DNA of 64,000 nt from Prinia subflava (Eukaryota; Chordata; Aves; Passeriformes; Cisticolidae), in NCBI RefSeq assembly GCF_021018805.1, contig NW_026960607.1:4714501-4778500 (forward strand), given 5' to 3'. Under the pieces are notes generated by a model that was given only the letters and a program-made list of their open reading frames with translations, was not told where the DNA came from and ran no database searches. Position numbers and translations under genes: made by a program. Positions 1 to 11,179 of this stretch are shown piece by piece (the stretch's first letter is position 1; each line of letters begins with the position of its first letter).

Positions 1-3000
1 GCTTGCACTTTTCCCAGTTGTGGTAACATCACAAAAAAGAAAAAAAAAAAAAAAAAAGAAATTAAAACCAACACAAAGCCAGCAGAAAGTAACAATTTAG
101 CTTATATTCTGACCTCTTGTGCAGCTTCTTAATCCTTTGGCCAAGAGGTCAAAATCCTTATGAATGGTAAGTGAACCCCAATTTGGTGGAAAGCCTCATA
201 CATCCAAGGGAATTCCTAGGAATTAAAATAGAGTAAGACTACCACCTCGTTCAACATAAGAAAATCTGGATTGAAATCAGGTGAAAATTTGGTAGAAAGA
301 GGCACTAAAATTATTTGTAGTAGGGTGTCACAGATGACATGAAAAGAACCACACGAGGACACGCAGGTGTGCAGAGCAGGAAAAGGGGCAAGTTTATTTA
401 CAAAACTCAATTTTATACATTTCTTATGGGACCTGTGGATTGGAGGATGGAATTCCACCTATCAAACCACATTGGTCAAGCCAACTGTCAATCAACTTTC
501 TCCTCCCACCTAAAAATATGTAAACGAGAGAGTTAGCAAAACATGGCTATTGTTACACTACAAACTGTGAGAAAGTAAAAATTCTGACTCCAATATGAAG
601 AACATTACAGAAGGCTTAGAAAAGTCTTCAAAACCAGGGCGACAGTAGGGATGGTTTTATTTATTTTTATTTTCTATCTTTATTTATTTTTTTTTCTCTC
701 AACAAAAAAACCCCTAATAGATTTATAGTTAAAGTTATAATTAATGGTCTTGTGGTCTGTCATAAAAAGGGTTTTGTGTCTTTGTAGTTCCAACTGAGTC
801 TGAAGAGATGAACAACTGCTTGAGTACCACAAAGTTACTCCTCTGGAGAAATTTTGCACGAGAAGTGTCTTTAAAATAATTTTGTTCACAGGGACAGTAA
901 TAAATGTTTCCTGCTCAAAAAGTGTCCAATTAATCTCCAAGTGATACAGATATGAGCTTCTCCTGCTAAGACAAAGCAAGTATTTGATGAACTGGATGTA
1001 TGAGCAGGACCAACCTACTTCAGTCTCAAATGTCAAATCACTATTCTAATAACTTCCCAGAGGATTATTTTTAAGCCTTATTATTAAAAGGAACATCTTA
1101 ATGTGACTACAAGGGCAAAATGAAGCATTCATACTTGTTTAAATGAACCAAAATTGGATTGTAGCAATATTTTGTTTTACAGTATTTCCTAAGATTAGCA
1201 TGTAATTAAGTAATTTAATAACTTTAAAAATGCTTACAATATTTTCCCTTAAAGAGGAAAAAAGATTATTTAAAGTGTCACTCGTATAGTTATATTAGAT
1301 TCATAACAATGGTGCCAGTTGTGATCTTAATGCATAGCTCTGCTCTTAAAAACACACTGTGACCCATATCTTCCTGCCTGCAGTTATAGTCTTTCTGAAG
1401 AAATCAGGATTTAAGACTTTTTACCAAGGACAAGTTGTATCATGTTGGTTTTTGTTGTGTGTGTATTTTTTTTTTGTTTTGTTTGGTTGTTTTTTTTTTT
1501 GTTTGTTTGTTTTTTGGGTTTTTTTGGTTTTGTTTTGTTTTGTTTTGTTTTTTGGGGTTTTTTTTTCCCAGTAGAGATGAAGTTTAATAAGGGGGCCAGG
1601 AGATCACGGTAACTTGGTAGAGCACATATTTCTAGTATCTCTGGGCTTGAGAGATTTAAAAATAGATACTGTGGTAAGATTCACTGGCCCAAGTGTATGC
1701 TTGAGCATGATGACACAGATTGTCTTAATGGTACAGCATGATGACTCAGCACTCTGAGTGATCTCAGCCAACCTATCTTTATCAAATGGTTGGGAAGAAA
1801 ATGCTTTTGTGTTACAGGAAAATTTTGAGAGGGGTAATTTTGAAGGCACTTAAACCCATACTCAGTTATTAGCTGTTACTTCCTGAGACTCAAAAATTTA
1901 CAATAGGCTTCTGGGTCACCTGTGGGATTAGTAATGTTCAGTGATACTGTCACACACTCAGTGTTCATGACAGGTGCTTGAGAAGGGTCTGGGTTTGATG
2001 CATTTCTTTGTCACTGACAGAATGTGGGTAAGTAGTGTTAGTGTGGATTTGCTTTAAGTTCTCTTTCTCTCTTTTGTTTCTCTTCCTGTGAAAAGTTACT
2101 TCAACTGAATATGAACATTAACAACAGCTCCTCCACCTAGCTTCAGTGTAAGGGCACTTTCAAGCAATATACCTTTGAGAAAGGTGTATATATTTTTGGA
2201 TCAAAACCAAGCAACTGCAGGAGTTTTCATTACATATTGCATGTAAAAGGCTCAAGGAAAAAAAAAACAATACAAGGGGTTTAACTGTATATGAAAAAAC
2301 CCCATGAAATAAAAACACAACAAACCTGGCCTCAGAGGCTACATATGGTCAAAACCAGTTCAAAAATTTACTTAATTGTCTTTAAAATCATGAGGATCAT
2401 GATTTTATACCATTATTCCAGTCATGTGGGGGAAAAAGGAAGTAACATGTCTAGGACAAGAGTCCTGCCACTGCCCTAAGACAGTTACAGATTGTACTAA
2501 TGTATTCTCTGGCAAGGACTTTTAAATGTAAATAGTATAGGCATAATTTAGCTTTCAACAAAATAAAAAGGTAAATTCCTGGACCCAACAGTATTTATGA
2601 AAGCCATCTTTCTGGAGACTATGATGTTTAATACTGTTTGTCTTGTATGCTGCAGAGAGATATTGGGACTACTGTGAAAATCTATTGATGTCTTTTTTTT
2701 TTTCAGAAGTGCAATAATAGCTTAAAGAACCCTATGGATAACAGAAGGGTTTTTTAATTTGTTAATACTTTTGCACAGCAGAACTGGGACCTATGTCAGC
2801 ATAATTGGAAATCTTCCTGACTATGCTCCTCTTCTTGGTTCATACACATTTGAAGATCAATGGATTGTTTTTTCCCCTTTTCTCAGGTGTTTATACTTCT
2901 GAGAAGGAAACATTTGGTCATGAGAGCTTCCAGGCTCCAGGAACAGGGCAACCTACTGCCAGTACAGCAGCAATGTGCTTTTCTTGTCCCACCATGTCTC

Positions 3001-3287
3001 TGCCTGCTCCCCAGCCCCCACAGCCCTGCCCAGAGCTGGCTGTACCCCACCAGGCACCTGCCTGGGACACAGTTCCCCCACAAGGATTCTGCGCTGCCTG
3101 CTGAGGCTGCAGCTGCTCTGGACCCATGGCAGCTATGCACAGCTCTCCCAGACTCTGCTGCCATGGCACTGTGGGGAACCACAGAGGCTCCAACCCCTTC
3201 ACCACAAACTAAGTAAATACACTCCAGTGTCAGCCCGTGCAGACCTCCTGTCAGCCATGGTCACTGGCCTGGCTGGCTCAGGAGTGA
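1..3287. other. Intergenic DNA 3' of the NPY5R pseudogene
   Basis: AT-rich sequence with poly-A and poly-T tracts. The open frames here are short, overlap on both strands and resemble no family I know. A GC-richer stretch at about 2930-3287 gives overlapping frames on both strands, which is a base-composition effect. I see no gene. Confidence 0.6.
1447..1567. repeat. T/G-rich simple repeat, (GTTTT)n-like
   Basis: About 120 bases made almost only of T and G, with repeated TTTTG units near 1530-1550 flanked by T runs. It creates a spurious Phe/Val/Leu-rich open frame on the plus strand. Confidence 0.85.
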
Positions 3288-3292
3288 CCCAG

Positions 3293-4089
3293 TGTTGGGG
3301 GTTAGATTTGGTTTTTTTTTTTTTTTTCTCTTCTCACAGAATTTTTTCCCATAAGTTTCCAAAAGCCTTGATGACTACTTAGTCAGAACAAAAGGAGTGC
3401 TTGAGGGATATAGCAGCACGAGGCTACATCTATTGTTTTTGAGTCCCTGGGAGTGTCCCTCAGAGGGGAGAGATGATGAGCTTTGGGAAAGACAAAAAAG
3501 ACAGATCTGGGGGAGGGGGAGGCACTCTTGCTCTCAGCGCCGAGGAGGACGGTCAGGCTGCCCTCTGCCTCTGCCTCGTGCTGGGAAATCTATCGTCATC
3601 TGCTGTGTACCCAGGAATCCTGAACTCGCTTTCTCCAGCCTCTCCCCCCACCGCCGCTGCTTCTTCGGAGCTTTGAGGCTCTCCTGCTACTCTGTAGCCC
3701 TGCACTGCCCAGCCCTGCCGGGACACCCCTGCTGCTCCAGCTGCCAGCGCAGACCTCATCTCATCCACCAGCCCGGGACTTTTCCTTCCTTCCAGTTCGG
3801 CCTCTCGGAGTCCTGCAGGGGCACCCAGATCAAACTGCTCTGGGCTTTTGTAAAAGAAAGCCCTCAAGGTTCTTGATTCTGTTTATTATTGATGCTGTAG
3901 TTGTTGTTTGTTTGTCGTTTTGTCCTATATACTAGTAAAGAACTGTTATTCCTACCCCCATACCTCTGCCTGAAAGCTCCTTTAATTTTCCTTTTAATTG
4001 GAATAATTTGGAGGGAGGGGATTTGAGTTCTCCATCTCTAGGGAGGTCCTGCCCCTTCCTAGCAGATATCTGTCTTTCAAACCAAGACA
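3293..4089 (+). mobile_element. Solo LTR of an ERVL-like family (same family as the outer provirus)
   Basis: The block starts TGTTGGGGGTTAGATTTGG and ends CAAACCAAGACA. It aligns along its length with the LTRs at 13259-14058 and 36008-36830, sharing the Pro/Leu-rich stretch around 3620-3860 and the TACTAGTAAAGAACTGTTAT segment. A perfect 5-bp target duplication, CCCAG, lies at 3288-3292 and 4090-4094; 5 bp is usual for ERVL. No internal sequence remains, so it is a solo LTR formed by LTR-LTR recombination. Confidence 0.92.
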
Positions 4090-4094
4090 CCCAG

Positions 4095-6488
4095 ACATGC
4101 CAGGGCATCTGTTTCTTCTCCACTGAAAGAGAAGGGGCAAAGGTGCATTTTAATCTTTGACATTTGCAAAAAGTCAACTTTGTCAATAATATTGGGTAGA
4201 ACTAGAAAAAACAATTTATGTTCTGTGAGTCTTCCTAAGAATTTTAACATTCATCATACACAAAGACCAGCTGTCTGAGAGCCTTTTTTTTTTTCTTTAA
4301 TTAATAGAGAGGAATTACTCTACCATTGCAATCCATTCTTCTAACTCCAGTGGATACATGGCTCTGCAGCTGTTGTTTCCTGATTGCATTTAGTGGATGC
4401 TATCAAAAAAACCCTCCTATCTTCCCATTTATTTATAGTTACAGAAGGGGTAGACTTTAGCTGGCCGAAGGACCTGGTTATATGTGCTACTTGAAAATCC
4501 ATTTTAATGTGCTTTGTTTTTTAGGAAGTGTGCATTAACTACATCTGTACTTGCACCTGTCTACATATAACAATGATAAAATGTCATTGGATATTGTAGT
4601 GAGATAACATTTTCCCAACAAATATTAGAAACAACACCACACTGCCAGTCACTGTCAGATATGAAGCCACAGGAGCATCTACTGCAGCTCAGACCAGATG
4701 AGGCCTAATAAGGAAGCAGGGGGAAAATATCTTTGTGTTTAGATTTTTTTTTTTTTTAATGTTCAAGACTGGGAAAATGTAAAATGGATGATTCAGTTGT
4801 TTCTTATCCCTTTCACAGAAATCACTTCTTTGGGAATTGCATAATGCCTGATTTCACTTGCTACTGCTCCTGTCTGCTTCACATGTATTTCTTGCTGATA
4901 CTAGGACCAAGCTACACAGGCTGTTGAAGTAAAGTGGAAGGTAGAAAAGTTATTTTATTTTTATTTAACATTTCAGATGAAAGACGGGGATATTTTGGAA
5001 ATTTCCAAATAGGATGCCAATGATTTCTTTATAAATAAAAAGAAAATACACATTCTCCCACTACTGATTGACTTTAAAAAAGATGACAGATTTATATGGC
5101 ACAGGACTAAAGAAGTTCAATATCTGTCTTGATTTAATTCTCTATTGCCAAATTACAATTTGTTGTGCTTTGATCAGTGTAAAGAGTAGGGAGCACAGTT
5201 ACTGACTTCATCCAGGCAAATAGATATAAAATCTCCAGTGTAGCCATATTACAGTCCTAGCATGATTCTGTTTGCCATACAGAGTCAGTAGAATTTGATC
5301 TAGAAATAGTAATTACTAAATAAACATTTAATTTATATATAAATAACAATCAACAATGTAGCAGTTAAAAATAATTAAAAATCTAAAAGAATGGAAGGAA
5401 TAGAAAACAAACAGCAAGTAGGAAGAAAGATAACAGTAAATTGAAAAAAAAATTAAGTCAGAAGGAATATTTCAAGCTGAAACAATGTGACTAATTTCTT
5501 ATCCTTTTATACTATTTGGCTGTATCACATGGTATAAATAAGATTACATATTACAATAATGCAAAAATTTGTGGACAGAAAGAGGGCAAAAACTACAGTA
5601 ACTTCTGTAGGACTACATAATTGTGTTCTGACTGTAGATTTAGTTAACTTTTTCCTAAGTTTATATACTAAGATTAGTCATAAATATTTTTAAAGTATTT
5701 AAAACATTTTAAAAGCTATTTTAATATCTATTGTTCCAGCAGTATCTATTCTGTACCATTTATCCTCTATTAAGTGACATGTTATAGGATTTTAGAAGAT
5801 AATAATCTGCAAAATGAAATAGTCAATGTCCAGGAAGAAACTATTAAAGTATATCACTACTGAAAATGGGGTTAATGGGAACTAGATGTTAGAAAAATTC
5901 TTTAAGGAGAGAAGCTATTACCCACTGGCATGTAATAAACTCCTTAGCAGATAATGGCTTGGGGAGAAAGGGTCTCAGAATTATAACACTGTGATAAAAA
6001 ATAACTTGATGATTCTTCAAAATAAAAGAACTGCTTTCACTTTAAAGACTATCTGGAAAGGATGTATCTTAAGGGAAAAAATGCACAATGACTGTTTCCA
6101 ACCACTCATTTATAAAAATAATAACTTTATTTCTCAGTCTGTAGAAGCTATATAAAAAGCCTAATGGATAAAAAAATCTTAGTGGAGAAAAGGGAATAAT
6201 CACCAGCTATAACTGGGGAGAGGTGTTACAGCTTAAAACTCAGAGCAAAGGCTTTGTATATTTACTGAATCCTGAGGGCAGAGATGGATTATTAAATTAA
6301 TCTGGGGCAGGAAGTATAAATATATATACACTTTGCATTTGTGCTGTGAAATATAATATGACTTAGGGAAGATATCTGATTTAAATTTGGAAGGAAAAGT
6401 ACTGGTCTGGTTGAAAAGGAGAGAGGGGAGATGCAGAAAACGTGTGTATGTTGTTTGTGTATTTGTGTTTGCACATGTGTTCACACAC
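4095..6488. other. Intergenic, AT-rich, no gene seen
   Basis: Low-GC sequence with T runs (about 4286 and 4746) and no frame of any length. No repeat family was recognised. Confidence 0.6.
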
Positions 6489-7268
6489 ACAGAATGACAG
6501 AATGGGTCAGGTTGGAAGGGACCACAGTGGGTCACATCTGATTCAACCTCCCTGCTAAAGCAGGGTCATCCCAAAGCACATGGTACAGGATTGGGTCCAG
6601 ACAGTTCTTGAGTATCTCCAGCGAGGGAGACTCGATAACTTCTCTGGGCAATCTGTTCCCAGATTGTGCTCACTCACCTGCACAGTAAAGAAGTTCTTCC
6701 TCATATGCAAGTAGAACTTTCTGTATATCAGTTACTGCCTGTTGCCTCTTGTCCTATTGTTCTGCATCACCAAGAAGAGCCTGGAAACCTCCTTGTGGCA
6801 CCCTCCCTTCAGATACTGACAGGCATTGGTGAGTTCCTCTCTCAGTTGTCTCTTCTTGAGGCTGAACAGGCCCAGCTCCCTCAGCCTGTCTTCCTAAGAG
6901 AGATGCTTCAGTCCATTCATCATTTTTGTTGCCCTCCACTGGATCCATTCCACAAGCTCCATGTCTCTCTTGTCCTGAGGAGCCCAGAACTGAACACAGC
7001 ACTCCAGATGTGACCTCACCAGAGCTGAGCAGAGGGGCAGGATCACTTTCCTTGCCCTGCTGGAATGCTCTTCCTAATGCATCCCAGGACACCATTGGCC
7101 TCTTGGCCACAAGGACACTGCTGGCTCATGGACAGCTTGGTGTCAACCAGGATTCCCAGTTTCTTCTCGACAGAGCTGCTTTACAGCAGCTCAGCCCCCA
7201 GCCTGTCCTGGTGCAGGGGGTTATTCCTGCCCAGGGACAGGACCCTACCCTTGCCTTTGTTGAATTTA
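6489..7268 (-). mobile_element. CR1 LINE fragment, 5'-truncated, antisense
   Basis: On the minus strand this is the 3' part of a chicken-repeat-1 retrotransposon. The plus-strand text ACAGAATGGGTCAGGTTGG at 6497 onward is the reverse complement of the conserved CR1 3' end. Further in come the typical segments about spectator-like phrases GAACACAGCACTCCAG (about 6991) and CCCAGGGACAGGACCCTACC (about 7231), also antisense. About 780 bp remain. The open frames at 6666-7379 on either strand are by-products of the element. CR1 is the dominant LINE of birds and reptiles. Confidence 0.9.
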
Positions 7269-8245
7269 AAAATAATACACTCTGCCCCTCCCCCATCTGT
7301 CAAGGCACACGGTGCACATATTTATTTGAAAGCTCTTATACCTTTCCAAAGTAAGTGGGTCAGCTATAAAGTGCAGTAAGCTTTTGCATTTTGATAAAGG
7401 AAGAGAAAAATTCCTGATGTCTTTCCGTTTTCTTTTTCTTTCCACTATCATTTGCTTAGATAATGAAGGCTTGCTCTGATCAGAAATGTGTTGTATGTTC
7501 AGGGGCATCATCACTGTGAGAATAAAGACATAACTATAGATAAATTCGGGCTGGATGAAAATTACATAAAATGACAAGCCAGAGTGAAAATTGGCTGAGG
7601 AAATCAGAGAGAAGTTGTACTGGATAAATCAGTGAGATGGAAACAATCAAGACAAGAACAATGACCCTCAAACTCATTACAGGGAATAAGGCAACCTAAG
7701 AATCAGCAACAAATCATCTTGTAAAGATATTGCAAACTATGAGTCAAAGAGCTAAGGAAAAATATTTTCCTAATCACATCCAGAAAGACAGATTTAATTA
7801 TATTAGAAAACAGGCAAAGTTGGCACTGAAATAGTCTCAACAATAATTATTTAGTAAATTATATGAATTTTATCATAGTTTTATGACAGTTAATACTGAT
7901 ACGTCTAACTCTGTCTCTCACATATATTACTCATTATGTAATATTCTGTATAATTCCAAAGTACAGGTTGCCAACAATTTGGGTAATGAAAATGGTATTC
8001 TGGTTTTTACACTGGATATGATTTCCTACATGTAACAGATAAAAGAATATTATAACATATGCATATATTTCTGCCCAGTGCAAGAAATACATGCAGCCAG
8101 AGAACTATCCATCCACAAAAAATGCTGCTAATCACAACTAAGACTAACCAAACTAAACTAAACTAATTTAGTTTTTACAGCTATATACACCACTAGGCTT
8201 GAAAGCCATATTTGTTTGTTTTACTTTATCTTGGGGCACATAAAA
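7269..8245. other. Intergenic, 3' flank of the NPY5R pseudogene
   Basis: AT-rich, with no recognised repeat or gene. It would have held the 3' UTR of NPY5R on the minus strand; no well-placed polyadenylation signal was identified by eye. Confidence 0.5.
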
Positions 8246-9424
8246 TCATCGTATTTGGCAGCACAGAATGAAGGACATTAAATCAGCTTTTATGTTGTTG
8301 TTAAGAAACCCATAGAGGATGGGATTCAAGCAGCAGGACATCATACCAAACAAATGGCATATGCAATATACTAATTTAAAGTGCCTGTTGGAAATGAGAG
8401 TAGCATTAAAATCTGTCACAATGTGGAAAAGGTGAAGAGGCATCCAACTGAAGCCACAAACTAGTATTAGCACTGTCAGTCTGCAAAAGAACCTCCTCGA
8501 TCTTGTTCCCTGGAATAGGTATCCTGATGATGCCTTGAAATAGCTGGCATCATACTTGAAGTCTTTCTGCTGTACCTTCTGTGGTGCCTTCTGCCAAAGG
8601 CACAGCTCCACCTGGAATATCTGGAGGGTTGAACCTGCGTGCTACTGCTCTTAGAGGGATGAAGAGTTAGGTTTATCATCTCCTTTTCTTCCAACTTGTT
8701 TTCCTTGTTTGACAGCCTAGCCCCTATGCTCCTGCAGACATTGGTGTGACTGGTGGTCAGGCATGCCAGCGGCAGGATGTACTGCATGAACAGCAAGGCT
8801 ATCGTGAAGGTGATCCTGTAGGAATCGGAAGGCCATGACTCGATGCACAGCAGCCTGTTCTCCAGTCCCTCTAAACTCAGAGTTTTGCTGAAGTCCACAG
8901 TTTTATGGAAAACTGGCAGAGGGGAGCAAATTGTGAAGCCAAAGGCCCAAATGATCACTATTAAGAAATAGCCTTGTTTTGCTGTGAGATTGCTGGCGAG
9001 GGGATACTTTATCATACGGTACCTGACTGCAGCAATAGATATTAACATCAAAGTTGAAACTAGGACTGATGCTCACTGGAGGAAGGGCATTACAAGGCAC
9101 ATAGTGCCAAACATCCATTGGTCAAGCAGGACAGATGTCAGCGTGAAACATGAACAAAACAGCACAACCAAGATGTCAGAAAAGGCCAAGTTTCCAATGA
9201 GAATGGTTATTACTGTCTTCTGCTTGCACTTTAGTACGGCTGTTAGTATAAGCAGATTTTCCACAAAGCCAGCCAGACTTATAAGTGTGTACAGCCCAAT
9301 AAGAAAGTACTGCATGTCATCCAACACTACTCTTATAGTCTTCCCAGGCAGAAAAATTCTTTGTTGCAGCAGAGGTGTTCTTGGTATGTGTCCTTTTGTT
9401 ATGGTCTTTGAATCCTAAATCCAT
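8246..9424 (-). pseudogene. NPY5R: Neuropeptide Y receptor Y5, disrupted
   Basis: NPY5R is a class A GPCR for NPY/PYY peptides that signals through Gi in brain feeding circuits. Read on the minus strand from ATG at 9424, all seven TM regions are recognisable: N-terminus (9424-9325), TM1-2 (LIGNLAFSDILVVLFC), TM3 with VRYRMI in place of DRY, TM4-5 (SPLPVFH, ESWPSDSYRI), and TM6-7 ending in NPILYGFLNN. The frame is broken three times. One extra base at the CC of 9321-9322 leads to an early stop. TGA at 9073-9075 lies in TM3 where the family has Cys. The third intracellular loop (about 8476-8515) lacks roughly 50 codons relative to other vertebrate Y5 receptors and changes frame. Two single-codon losses and a Gly-to-Glu change in TM1 (VENLLIL) also occur. 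Divergent orientation to NPY1R is the conserved vertebrate arrangement. Three separate lesions make sequencing error unlikely. Confidence 0.93.
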
Positions 9425-9432
9425 TTTACAGT

Positions 9433-9435
9433 CCT
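9433..9435 (-). other. Candidate splice acceptor 5' of the NPY5R coding exon
   Basis: On the minus strand TGCTTTTCTCATTCTAAGCAG precedes GACTG nine bases before the ATG, giving a pyrimidine-rich tract and AG at 9435-9434. This fits the known structure in which the whole Y5 coding region lies in one exon joined to upstream non-coding exons. Predicted by eye only. Confidence 0.45.
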
Positions 9436-10312
9436 GCTTAGAATGAGAAAAGCATTAATTAGCATCTGAAGAAATGATGATATTGCTGTTAATCAGAATG
9501 CAAAAAAAAAAAAAAGTACCTTGTATCACCTCGATGCAAATAAATTACTAGTGATGTTAGTCTACTGTGAGGCAGATCATGCATAACTTCAGGTCAACAT
9601 GAATTAGCTAAGTAGGTTTTATCATTTGGTGTTCAGCACTCCTAGGCCTCCTACCTAGATGCTCACATGGGAGAATGGCAATTTACAGGTGTGCATTATG
9701 ATGCTGCCTTTTAAGTGTGCTTTGCTACAGAACATATTGTCAGTCTTTCCATGAGGGAACAGTTAGCTACAAAAGCAATACACCTCAAGTCAGTGAGATT
9801 ACTCATGTGAATAACAGCCCATTGATATGAGTAAGGAAATTACAGTCACCATCTGGACAGATGCCTAATCATTATATCATTGCAAATTATAAAGAAGGCA
9901 CCCGAAAATGCATATGCTAACAACTGCAGTAGTATTTCTTACCTTGCTAGTAGAGAACTAACACAAAATAGGTGAGAGCTTTCAAAAAGGATTGGGAAAT
10001 CCACTGTCAGTAATCCAAGATGGAATTCCTAATGTGGTGTATATAGAAAACATCTTCTACTAAGTGCTGAATATAGTTTAACTGTGCTCAAGCAGAAAGG
10101 AAAACTAAAAAACACTTAAAGTAATTGGATGTAATATAGAGAAGACAGTGTTAACTGGAAGCAAACTCCACACAGCCATTTGAAAATTCAGTGAACTGCT
10201 ACTCATTCGGCATGGAATAATCTAGTGTTAAACCTAGCTCAGCACAAAGTTATTCTGCCTACTGAATCTTCATATATTACTCTTCATTTTAGAACAAACA
10301 GAAAGACATGAG
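9436..10312. other. Presumed former NPY5R intron / intergenic
   Basis: AT-rich, no open frame of note and no repeat recognised. It lies between the NPY5R coding exon and the mitochondrial insert. Confidence 0.5.
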
Positions 10313-10513
10313 AATTCAGTTCAAACCTCCATCAAAAACATCGCCTCCCACCTCATAGACCTTTCCTGATACAAGCTACTAGGCCCAGAAGGCCTAGCCA
10401 ATATGCAATCGACAACATCCAAAACCGCTACCACATTCCACCAAGGCCTAATTAAAGCCTACCTAGGGTCCTTTGCCCTATCCATCCTAATCATCATTAT
10501 TTCCACATACAGA
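10313..10513 (+). pseudogene. MT-ND5: ND5 3' fragment in the NUMT
   Basis: Sixty-six codons in mitochondrial code, including the ND5 C-terminal stretch LIDLSWYKLLGPEGLANMQ and ending at AGA (10511-10513), a mitochondrial stop codon used for avian ND5. In the nuclear code AGA is Arg, so it cannot terminate here. Not expected to be expressed. Confidence 0.92.
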
Positions 10514-10520
10514 AAACTTA

Positions 10521-11179
10521 ATGGCCCCAAATCTTCGTAAAAACCACCCCCTACTAAAAGTCATCAACGACGCCCTAATTGACCTACCAGCACCATCAAA
10601 TATCTCATCATGATGAAACTTTGGATCCCTACTAGGTGTCTGCCTAATCACACAAATCGTCACAGGACTCCTACTAGCCATACACTACACAGCAGACACC
10701 TCCCTAGCCTTCTCCTCCGTCACCCACATATGCCGAGACGTCCAATTCGGCTGACTGATCCGCAACCTCCACGCAAACGGAGCTTCATTCTTCTTCATCT
10801 GCATCTACCTTCACATCGGTCGAGGCTTCTACTATGGCTCATACTTGAACAAAGAAACCTGAAACGTAGGAGTCATCCTCCTACTCACCCTCATAGCAAC
10901 AGCCTTCGTAGGGTACGTCCTGCCATGAGGACAAATATCATTCTGAGGAGCTACAGTCATCACGAACCTATTCTCAGCCATCCCATACATCGGACAAACG
11001 CTAGTTGAATGAGCATGAGGTGGATTCTCAGTAGACAATCCCACACTCACTCGATTCTTCGCTATCCACTTCCTCCTACCATTCGTCATTGTAGGACTAA
11101 CACTAGTCCACCTCACCCTCCTACACGAAACCGGATCAAACAATCCACTGGGAATTCCATCAGACTGCGACAAAATTCC
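10521..11179 (+). pseudogene. MT-CYB: Cytochrome b 5' fragment in the NUMT
   Basis: It starts ATG at 10521 ([20 protein letters not shown]) and runs about 220 codons to SDCDKIP, then breaks into nuclear sequence; full avian cytochrome b has about 380 codons. The heme-binding region motifs HANGASFFF and GYVLPWGQMSFWGA are intact. Many TGA codons stand for Trp, so the nuclear machinery would stop early. The lack of frameshifts suggests a fairly recent transfer. Confidence 0.95.

Larger units (their letters stand above)
10313..11179 (+). other. Nuclear mitochondrial DNA insert (NUMT)
   Basis: The composition shifts abruptly to C-rich, G-poor plus-strand sequence typical of the avian mitochondrial L-strand-sense genes. 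It holds the end of ND5, a 7-base spacer and the first 220 codons of cytochrome b, in normal mitochondrial order. Both parts read through with the vertebrate mitochondrial code (TGA as Trp, ATA as Met, AGA as stop) and I see no frame break. The nuclear flanks are unrelated AT-rich DNA. A short AAAATTCC duplication at the 3' junction (about 11172-11188) may be microhomology from end joining. No mitochondrial tRNA is included. Confidence 0.95.

Noticed and set aside
1359..1574. Phe/Val-rich 71-codon ORF
   Set aside because: Produced by the T/G-rich simple repeat.
2883..3216. Overlapping Pro/Ala-rich frames on both strands before the solo LTR
   Set aside because: Open in several frames at once, with no domain or splice context; a base-composition effect.
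6666..7379. Overlapping plus- and minus-strand frames of 100-140 codons
   Set aside because: Explained by the antisense CR1 element.
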